A DNA stretch of 64,000 nt from Pseudomonas sivasensis (GTDB taxonomy: Bacteria; Pseudomonadota; Gammaproteobacteria; Pseudomonadales; Pseudomonadaceae): positions 62,001 through 126,000 of the forward strand of contig NZ_JAAOWU010000010.1 in NCBI RefSeq assembly GCF_013778505.1, given 5' to 3'. Numbering within the stretch: the first letter of the stretch is position 1; the number at the start of each line of letters is the position of its first letter. Below are positions 58,377 to 64,000 of this stretch, piece after piece. Under the pieces are notes generated by a model, which searched no databases, was not told the DNA's origin, and saw nothing but the letters and a program-made list of their open reading frames with translations. The translations under genes were made by a program, and so were the position numbers.

Positions 58377-58769
58377 ATGAAAGACTGGCTGGACGAGATC
58401 AAGTGGGACAGTGACGGCCTGGTGCCGGCCATTGCCCAGGACTACAAGACCGGGCGCGTGCTGATGATGGCGTGGATGAACCGCGAGGCCCTGAGCCTCA
58501 CCGCCACTGAGCAGCGTGCCATTTACTGGTCACGTTCCCGTGGCAAACTGTGGCGCAAGGGCGAAGAGTCCGGGCACGTGCAGACCCTGCACGAGATGCG
58601 CATCGACTGCGACGCCGACGTGGTGATCCTCAAGGTCGAGCAGATCGGCGATATCGCCTGCCACACCGGCCGTCACAGTTGCTTCTATCGCGTGTTCGAG
58701 AACGGCGAGTGGAAAACCGTCGAACCGGTGCTCAAAGACCCGCACGCCATTTATTCCGCAGGACACTGA
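58377..58769 (+). CDS. hisI: Phosphoribosyl-AMP cyclohydrolase
   Basis: This 130-residue zinc enzyme opens the adenine ring of phosphoribosyl-AMP, the third step of histidine synthesis. It shows the conserved MMAWMNREALSLT, YWSRSRGKLWRKGEESGH and the zinc-binding Cys residues in DCDADVVILK and CHTGRHSCFYR. ATG 58377 gives MKDWLDEIKW, whereas a frame at 58362 adds five residues. In enteric bacteria HisI is fused to HisE; here they are separate adjacent genes. Confidence 0.97.
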   Translation: MKDWLDEIKWDSDGLVPAIAQDYKTGRVLMMAWMNREALSLTATEQRAIYWSRSRGKLWRKGEESGHVQTLHEMRIDCDADVVILKVEQIGDIACHTGRHSCFYRVFENGEWKTVEPVLKDPHAIYSAGH

Positions 58770-58771
58770 CC

Positions 58772-59104
58772 ATGAGCGATACCCTGAACCGCGTGGCCCA
58801 GGTGCTGGAAGACCGCAAAGGTGCGGACGCCGACAGCTCCTACGTCGCCAGCCTGTACCACAAGGGGCTGAACAAAATTCTGGAAAAGCTCGGCGAAGAA
58901 TCCGTCGAGACCATCATCGCCGCCAAGGATGCGCAAATCAGCGGCGACTGCAGCGATGTCATCTATGAGACCGCCGACTTGTGGTTCCATAGCCTGGTCA
59001 TGCTCGCCCAACTGGGGCAGCATCCACAGGCAGTGCTGGACGAACTGGACCGTCGCTTCGGCTTGTCCGGGCATGCCGAAAAGGCCTCGCGCCCGTCCGC
59101 TTGA
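58772..59104 (+). CDS. hisE: Phosphoribosyl-ATP pyrophosphatase
   Basis: This 110-residue MazG-like enzyme hydrolyses phosphoribosyl-ATP, the second step of histidine synthesis. The family motifs are SYVASLYHKGLNKILEKLGEE and AKDAQISGDCSDVIYETADLW with the acidic metal ligands. It starts two bases after hisI and the two act in consecutive steps. The correct frame starts at ATG 58772, inside a longer open frame from 58550 that is mostly antigenic noise in hisI. Confidence 0.95.
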   Translation: MSDTLNRVAQVLEDRKGADADSSYVASLYHKGLNKILEKLGEESVETIIAAKDAQISGDCSDVIYETADLWFHSLVMLAQLGQHPQAVLDELDRRFGLSGHAEKASRPSA

Positions 59105-59130
59105 ATAACTAAGACTAGAGGATTTGCAGC

Positions 59131-59409
59131 ATGGGCATTTTTGACTGGAAACACTGGATCGTCATTCTGGTGGTCGTGGTACTGGTGTTCGGCACCAAGA
59201 AACTCAAGAACCTGGGCACCGACGTGGGCGAGTCGATCAAGGGCTTTCGTAAAGCCATGAACGACGACGAAAAGCCTGCCGACCCCGCCGCCAATCCCGT
59301 ACCGCCGGTCCAGCCTGTGCACCCGCAGGCCGCCCAGCCGATCACCGAGCGTCGCACCTTCGACGTGCAGGCTGAGAAAGTCGAAGAGCCGACCCGCAAA
59401 GACTCGTGA
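59131..59409 (+). CDS. tatA: Sec-independent translocase subunit TatA
   Basis: This 92-residue membrane protein has one N-terminal transmembrane helix (HWIVILVVVVLVF), the FGTKKLKNLG hinge and an amphipathic helix (VGESIKGFRKAMND), the TatA layout. A Pro/Ala-rich tail follows. TatA multimers open the path for folded proteins carrying twin-arginine signals. It leads the tatABC operon. Confidence 0.96.
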   Translation: MGIFDWKHWIVILVVVVLVFGTKKLKNLGTDVGESIKGFRKAMNDDEKPADPAANPVPPVQPVHPQAAQPITERRTFDVQAEKVEEPTRKDS

Positions 59410-59419
59410 GCACTGAATA

Positions 59420-59830
59420 ATGTTTGGTATCAGCTTCTCTGAACTGCTGCTCGTCGGCCTCGTGGCCCTGTTGGTACTGGGGCCGGAACGCCTGCCCGGT
59501 GCCGCGCGCACGGCCGGCCTGTGGATCGGGCGCCTGAAACGCAGTTTCAACGCGATCAAACAGGAAGTTGAACGGGAAATCGGCGCCGACGAGATCCGCC
59601 GCCAACTGCACAACGAGCACATTCTGTCGTTGGAGCAGGAAGCACGGAAGATTTTGTCCCCTGTCCAGGAGCCCGCCAAGCCGGTGGAGCCTGTGGCCGA
59701 GCACAGCATTGCGCCAGCGGTTGAGCCTACGCCCGCCGCCCCGACGCCTACCGCGCCAACCGAGCCTGCGCCGACGCCCGTTGCGTCGCCCGCGCCCCAT
59801 GACCCTACATTGCCGCCGCGAGCCCCATGA
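59420..59830 (+). CDS. tatB: Sec-independent translocase subunit TatB
   Basis: This 136-residue protein opens MFGISFSELLLVGLVALLVL followed by GPERLPGAARTAG, the TatB signature with conserved Glu8 and Gly-Pro hinge, and a long amphipathic helix. The last 50 residues are a Pro/Ala/Thr-rich, low-complexity tail. With TatC it forms the substrate receptor. An ATGA overlap couples it to tatC. Confidence 0.96.
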   Translation: MFGISFSELLLVGLVALLVLGPERLPGAARTAGLWIGRLKRSFNAIKQEVEREIGADEIRRQLHNEHILSLEQEARKILSPVQEPAKPVEPVAEHSIAPAVEPTPAAPTPTAPTEPAPTPVASPAPHDPTLPPRAP

Positions 59831-60618
59831 GCGCTGATAAACCGGAAAACGACCAGCACATGCCGCTGGTCTCGCACCTCACCGAGCTGCGTACGCGCCT
59901 GCTGCGTTGCGTAGCGGCCATCTTCATCATCTTTGCCGGGCTGTTCGCCTTTACCCAGCAGATCTATACCTTCGTCTCCACGCCGCTGCGCCAGTACCTG
60001 CCGGCCGGCGCGACGATGATCGCCACGGATGTTTCATCGCCGTTCCTCACGCCGTTGAAACTGACGATGATGGTTTCGCTGTTCCTGGCGATCCCGGTGA
60101 TCCTGCATCAGATCTGGGGCTTTATCGCGCCGGGCCTGTACAAGCACGAGAAGCGCATCGCGGTGCCGTTGCTGGTATCGAGCATCCTGCTGTTCTACAC
60201 CGGCATGGCGTTCGCGTACTTCCTGGTATTTCCGTTGATCTTCAAGTTCTTCGCCGCTGCTACTCCGGCCGGCGTGGAGATGATGACCGACATCACCAGC
60301 TACCTCGACTTCGTGATGACGCTGTTCTTCGCCTTTGGCGTGGCCTTCGAAATCCCGGTGGCCGTGGTGCTGCTGGTGTGGATCGGCGTGGTCAACGTGG
60401 CCTACCTGAAGAAGATCCGCCCGTACGTGATCATCGGTTGCTTCGTGGTCGGCATGATCCTGACGCCGCCGGACATCTTCTCCCAGACCCTGCTGGCCGT
60501 GCCGATGTGGATGCTGTTCGAGATCGGCATCCTGTTCAGCGGTTTGATCAGCAAGCGTGGCGATCACCCGGATGACCAACCCGTCGACGACGAACAGCCG
60601 CCAGCGACCCAGCCGTGA
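59827..60618 (+). CDS. tatC: Sec-independent translocase subunit TatC
   Basis: This 263-residue six-span membrane protein binds twin-arginine signal peptides. The N-terminal MPLVSHLTELRTRLLR and LFLAIPVILHQIWGFIAPGLY segments are family signatures, with the conserved Glu in the first cytoplasmic loop. A hydrophilic C-terminal tail ends the protein. The rsmE start overlaps its stop. Confidence 0.97.
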   Translation: MSADKPENDQHMPLVSHLTELRTRLLRCVAAIFIIFAGLFAFTQQIYTFVSTPLRQYLPAGATMIATDVSSPFLTPLKLTMMVSLFLAIPVILHQIWGFIAPGLYKHEKRIAVPLLVSSILLFYTGMAFAYFLVFPLIFKFFAAATPAGVEMMTDITSYLDFVMTLFFAFGVAFEIPVAVVLLVWIGVVNVAYLKKIRPYVIIGCFVVGMILTPPDIFSQTLLAVPMWMLFEIGILFSGLISKRGDHPDDQPVDDEQPPATQP

Positions 60619-61322
60619 ACCTGCTGCTGCTTGAAGAGGCCGACTTTATTGCGGCCGACCGGGTGATCCTGCGCGATCGACGCCTGGTGCATATGCAGGA
60701 GGTCCACCGCGCCGCCGTAGGCGACAGCCTACGCGTGGGGCGCATCGGCGGGTTGATGGGCGTCGCGCAATTGTTGCGTCTGGAAGCCAGCGAAGCCGAG
60801 CTGCAAGTGAGCTTCGACCAACCGCCTCCAGCCAAGCTGCCCCTGACCTTGCTACTGGCCCTTCCCCGCCCGAAAATGCTGCGCCGGGTGCTGCAAACCG
60901 TTGCTGCCATGGGCGTGCCGAAGGTGGTGCTGGTCAATAGTTACCGAGTGGAAAAGAGCTTCTGGCAGACCCCGTTCCTGGAGCCCGAGGCGATACGCGA
61001 GCAACTGATCCTTGGCCTGGAACAGGCGCGGGACACGGTGCTGCCCGAGATCATCATCGAAAAGCGCTTCAAGCCATTCGTCGAAGACCGCCTGCCGGCC
61101 ATGACCGAAGGCACCCTTGGCCTGATCGGCCATCCAGGCGATTACCCAGCTTGCCCCCGTGGGCTGGATGAGCCGGTTACCCTGGCCATCGGCCCGGAAG
61201 GCGGCTGGATCCCCTACGAAGTGGACCTATTGGCCAAGGCTGGCTTGCAGCCGGTACAACTCGGCGCACGGATCCTACGGGTTGAAACCGCCGTCACCGC
61301 CCTGCTCGCCCGCCTCTTCTAA
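60615..61322 (+). CDS. rsmE: 16S rRNA (uracil1498-N3)-methyltransferase
   Basis: This 235-residue SPOUT-class enzyme methylates U1498 of 16S rRNA. An N-terminal PUA-like domain precedes the trefoil-knot domain with the conserved ALPRPKMLRRVLQTVAAMGV, LAIGPEGGW and LGARILRVETA motifs. It begins with GTG overlapping the tatC stop. A degenerate REPIN follows. Confidence 0.95.
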   Translation: MNLLLLEEADFIAADRVILRDRRLVHMQEVHRAAVGDSLRVGRIGGLMGVAQLLRLEASEAELQVSFDQPPPAKLPLTLLLALPRPKMLRRVLQTVAAMGVPKVVLVNSYRVEKSFWQTPFLEPEAIREQLILGLEQARDTVLPEIIIEKRFKPFVEDRLPAMTEGTLGLIGHPGDYPACPRGLDEPVTLAIGPEGGWIPYEVDLLAKAGLQPVQLGARILRVETAVTALLARLF

Positions 61323-61338
61323 CAACGGCGCTGTCCCC

Positions 61339-61424
61339 TTGTGAGAGGGGCTCGCCCCCGATGACGGTTTGTCAGCTGATAAATATATCGACCGATCCCC
61401 CTATCGGGCGCAAGCCCCCGCCAT
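61339..61424. repeat. Degenerate REPIN, copy 6
   Basis: An inverted REP doublet with several changes: left GTGAGAGGGGCTCGCCCCCG, right CTATCGGGCGCAAGCCCCCG, missing the outer CCCTCCCAC block. It lies between rsmE and the chemoreceptor promoter. The decay suggests it is older or no longer mobilised. Confidence 0.75.
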
Positions 61425-61438
61425 TAGAGCTGCGTCGC

Positions 61439-61465
61439 TACAGAATCCCGGGCGCAGGCCGATAA
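61439..61465 (+). promoter_or_regulatory. FliA (sigma-28) promoter of the chemoreceptor gene
   Basis: TACA at 61439-61442, 15 bases of spacer, then a perfect GCCGATAA at 61458-61465 match the TAAA-N15-GCCGATAA consensus of flagellar and chemotaxis genes. The start codon follows 42 bases later. Confidence 0.8.
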
Positions 61466-61507
61466 CTCCTGAATAAGTCCAAGCCTTGTTCCAGGGGAGT
61501 TCGCAGC

Positions 61508-63424
61508 ATGTATCGTTGGTTAGCCGAAAAGCTGGGGAATGTCAGCGTCAAAACCAAGTTGGGCGTAGGTTTCGGCCTGGTGTTACTACTCACACTGATG
61601 ATCACCTTCACCGGCTGGACCGGCCTGGGCGATGTGATCAGTCGCGGTGACAAGCTGGGCTTTATCTCCAGCCTCAATGGATTGACCAAGGACCTGCGCC
61701 TGGCTCGCCGGGACTATGAATTGCGCCATGGCGAACAAGGCCCAGGCGCGGTCAGCGAATTGCTGGACAAGCTCAATAGCGGCCTGAATAAAGCCCGCAA
61801 CCTAATTGAACAACCCGCCGACGCGGCCCTGGTCGATGAACAGTTGGCCGCCGTGGACCAGTACAAGCGCGCATTCGGCGACATGGTGCAAGCCAGCGCC
61901 AACCGTGAAAACGCCCGCAGCAAGCTGGGAGATACCGCTGACAACGCGGTGCTCAAGATCAATGAGATCGAGAAGGCCCTGCTGCAAGGCGACAGCGTCA
62001 CCCAGTTCAACACTGTGGTGGAAGCGAGCAAACTGATACAGCAGGCGCGCTTCCAAGTGCGCGGCTATACCTACAGCGGCAAGGTCGAAGCCGAGCAACC
62101 CGCACTGGATGCCATCGACAATGCCCTGAAGAAAATCACCAGCCTCAACGGCCAACTGCCTGAGCAATATTCGACCAACCTGCAACAGGCCAGCGTCTCG
62201 CTGCAAGCCTACCGCGCCGCTGTCAGCCAGTACCGCGACTCGCAGGTGGCCAGCGCTGCAGCCCTTAAAACCATGAGCGATCAAGGCGATCTGTTGCTCG
62301 GCCACAGCGACAAACTGACCCTCTCCCAAACCGTGGTGCGCGACACCGATGCCGCGCAAGCCAAGTCCCTGTTGCTGCTGGCAACTGTGCTGGCGTTGAT
62401 CTTTGGTCTGGTGGCGGCCTGGGCGATCACCCGCCAAATCATTATCCCGCTGGACCAAACACTCAAGGTCGCCGAGCGCGTCGCCTCGGGTGACCTGAGC
62501 CACAACCTGACGTCTTTACGTCAGGACGAGCTGGGGCAGTTGCAGAGGGCTATGCAGAGCATGACCGTGGGCTTGCGCGAGTTGATCGGCGGCATCAGCG
62601 AGGGCGTGACCCAGATCGCCAGCGCTGCCGAGCAACTGTCGGCTGTCACCGAACAGACCAGCGCCGGGGTCAACAGCCAGAAGGTCGAGACCGACCAAGT
62701 AGCCACCGCCATGAACGAGATGGCCGCGACCGTGCAGGAAGTCGCGCGCAACGCCGAAGAAGCCTCTGAGGCCGCCGCAGCGGCTGACCAGCAGGCCCGC
62801 GAAGGCGACAAGGTGGTCGGTGAAGCCATCGCCCAGATCGAGCGCCTGGCCACTGAGGTCGGCAATTCCACAGTCGCCATGGGCGACCTTAAACGGGAAA
62901 GCGACAAGATCGGCAGCGTGCTCGACGTGATCAAATCCGTGGCCCAGCAAACCAACCTGCTGGCCCTCAACGCCGCAATCGAAGCCGCCCGCGCCGGTGA
63001 AGCCGGACGTGGCTTCGCGGTGGTGGCCGATGAAGTGCGTAGCCTGGCCCAGCGCACGCAGAAGTCCACCGAAGAGATCGAAGAGCTGATTGCCGGCCTG
63101 CAGAGCGGCACCCAACAGGTGGCGACCATCATGGACAACAGTCGCAGCCTCACCGACAGCAGCGTCGAGCTGACCCGCCGTGCCGGCAGCGCATTGGAGA
63201 ACATCACCCGCACGGTCTCGACTATCCAGACGATGAACTCCCAGATCGCCACCGCCGCCGAACAGCAAAGCGCTGTGGCGGAAGAGATCAACCGCAGCGT
63301 GCTGAACGTGCGCGATGTCTCGGAGCAGACGGCTGCGGCCAGTGAAGAAACCGCCGCGTCGAGCACCGAACTGGCGCGCCTGGGCACGCATCTGCAAGCA
63401 CTGGTGGGTCGCTTCCGAGTCTGA
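61508..63424 (+). CDS. Methyl-accepting chemotaxis protein with HBM-type sensor domain
   Basis: This 638-residue chemoreceptor has TM1 (about 20-42), a helical periplasmic sensor of roughly 240 residues, TM2 (about 287-308), a HAMP domain and a C-terminal signalling domain with the hairpin tip (SVAQQTNLLALNAAIEAARAG). The large all-helical sensor and the position after rsmE match the HBM (helical bimodular) receptors, such as McpS of P. putida and McpK of P. aeruginosa, which bind TCA intermediates. The ligand cannot be read from sequence. Confidence 0.92.
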   Translation: MYRWLAEKLGNVSVKTKLGVGFGLVLLLTLMITFTGWTGLGDVISRGDKLGFISSLNGLTKDLRLARRDYELRHGEQGPGAVSELLDKLNSGLNKARNLIEQPADAALVDEQLAAVDQYKRAFGDMVQASANRENARSKLGDTADNAVLKINEIEKALLQGDSVTQFNTVVEASKLIQQARFQVRGYTYSGKVEAEQPALDAIDNALKKITSLNGQLPEQYSTNLQQASVSLQAYRAAVSQYRDSQVASAAALKTMSDQGDLLLGHSDKLTLSQTVVRDTDAAQAKSLLLLATVLALIFGLVAAWAITRQIIIPLDQTLKVAERVASGDLSHNLTSLRQDELGQLQRAMQSMTVGLRELIGGISEGVTQIASAAEQLSAVTEQTSAGVNSQKVETDQVATAMNEMAATVQEVARNAEEASEAAAAADQQAREGDKVVGEAIAQIERLATEVGNSTVAMGDLKRESDKIGSVLDVIKSVAQQTNLLALNAAIEAARAGEAGRGFAVVADEVRSLAQRTQKSTEEIEELIAGLQSGTQQVATIMDNSRSLTDSSVELTRRAGSALENITRTVSTIQTMNSQIATAAEQQSAVAEEINRSVLNVRDVSEQTAAASEETAASSTELARLGTHLQALVGRFRV

Positions 63425-63437
63425 CCTCCCTCCCCGC

Positions 63438-63462
63438 GCGGCGACCTGTCCTGGGTCGCCGC
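63438..63462 (+). terminator. Stem-loop after the chemoreceptor gene
   Basis: A nine-base perfect stem (GCGGCGACC against GGTCGCCGC) with a seven-base loop begins 14 bases after the stop. There is no U-run, so it is a probable but not typical terminator. Confidence 0.55.
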
Positions 63463-63482
63463 CTGCAATCTATGAAACTTCC

Positions 63483-63509
63483 TACACGTTTATCAGCCCC
63501 TCCCGATCT
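63483..63509 (+). promoter_or_regulatory. Candidate sigma-28 promoter of the second chemoreceptor gene
   Basis: TACA and CCCGATCT separated by 15 bases match the upstream gene's promoter spacing and five of eight -10 positions. Weaker than the first one. Confidence 0.45.
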
Positions 63510-63568
63510 TCAAAGACACTAGCGTTCAGGTCAGTTCAGTGTGCTCACGCACTTGTCGGAGGTTAATC

Positions 63569-64000
63569 ATGCTTCGTCGAATGACTCACCTGCTGGGTAA
63601 CGCCAGTGTCACCCTCAAATTGGCCCTGGGCTTTGCCCTGGTACTGGCCCTGAGCCTTGTCATTGCCGTGACCGGCTGGCAAGCATTAGCGGCGTCCCTT
63701 TACCGATCACAAACGCTGAGCGTGCTGGCACAACTGGCGGTGGCTGGCGAAGAACTGCGCACCGACAGAATCCTCTATCGCACCCTGGACGACGCCGAAA
63801 GCCTCAGTCGATTGAGCGCGAGTATGGAGAAAGTCGACAAGGCCCTGGCGGAGCTGTCCAACCGACTTAAGGTGCCGAAAGCCATTCAATATCTGCAGGA
63901 GATGACGCGGATGTCTGCCACGTTCAAATCCACACTCAAGGGCGTGCCCGCGCTGGTGGAAAAACGCGAAAGTGCCCGGGAACAGCTGACACAGAGCACC
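63569..64000 (+). CDS. Methyl-accepting chemotaxis protein, N-terminal part
   Basis: The first 144 codons of a second chemoreceptor run off the window end. It opens MLRRMTHLLGNASVTLKLAL, has TM1 (about residues 16-36), and then a helical periplasmic domain. The start ATG has GGAGG six bases upstream. The opening (LLGNASVTLKLALGFALVL) parallels that of the first receptor (KLGNVSVKTKLGVGFGLVL), which points to tandem duplication. The signalling domain is not visible, so the call rests on this resemblance and context. Confidence 0.8.
   Translation, partial: MLRRMTHLLGNASVTLKLALGFALVLALSLVIAVTGWQALAASLYRSQTLSVLAQLAVAGEELRTDRILYRTLDDAESLSRLSASMEKVDKALAELSNRLKVPKAIQYLQEMTRMSATFKSTLKGVPALVEKRESAREQLTQST

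Noticed and set aside
63479..63486. A third TCCTACA near the second chemoreceptor gene as a site for the fimbrial regulator
   Set aside because: It overlaps the -35-like TACA of a sigma-28 promoter, has no partner repeat, and a seven-base word is expected several times by chance.

Overview
The window is about 64 kb of a fluorescent-Pseudomonas type chromosome, inferred from protein similarity and gene order. From hemE onward the order (hemE, gltDB, damX-like, aroBK, pilQPONM, mrcA, maeB, nuclease, rpmE/priA, argS, SPOR protein, hslVU, phaC1ZC2D, phaFI, ubiEJB, hisIE, tatABC, rsmE, mcp) matches the order I know from the Pseudomonas aeruginosa PA5034-PA5072 region. Six copies of a GTGGGAGGGGGCTTGC-type REP doublet (REPIN) and class II PHA synthases also fit the P. 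fluorescens group. No tRNA, rRNA, CRISPR array or transposase was seen.

Layout. 1-1697: the start of a LysR regulator and a divergent YnfM-like MFS exporter. 1721-11005: a compact, translationally coupled type II secretion operon gspC-M on the minus strand, preceded by gbpA (11202-12662), a secreted chitin-active lytic polysaccharide monooxygenase and its likely cargo. 12988-23863: core metabolism (hemE, glutamate synthase, a DamX-like ATPase/SPOR protein, shikimate genes). 23868-27435: a type IV pilus alignment operon that looks rebuilt: PilM lacks its middle, PilO and PilP are one protein, and PilQ lacks AMIN domains. 27654-40513: housekeeping genes (PBP1a, malic enzyme, nuclease, L31, PriA, ArgS, SPOR protein, HslVU with a heat-shock promoter).

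40763-55196: the polyhydroxyalkanoate locus. phaC1-phaZ-phaC2-phaD is separated from phaF-phaI by a 7.5 kb insertion (45859-53363) that carries an orphan RcsB-like response regulator and a chaperone-usher fimbrial operon with two chaperones, one usher, a two-domain tip adhesin and two pilins. 55341-64000: ubiquinone accessory genes, hisIE, Tat translocase, rsmE and two chemoreceptors, the second cut by the window edge.

The two accessory loci (T2SS plus LPMO, and the fimbriae) are surface or secretion functions set into an otherwise conserved core. The strongest leads are the remodelled PilMNOPQ operon, the fimbrial island inside the pha cluster with its likely local regulator, and a nested inverted-repeat element over a sigma-54-like promoter ahead of phaC1.
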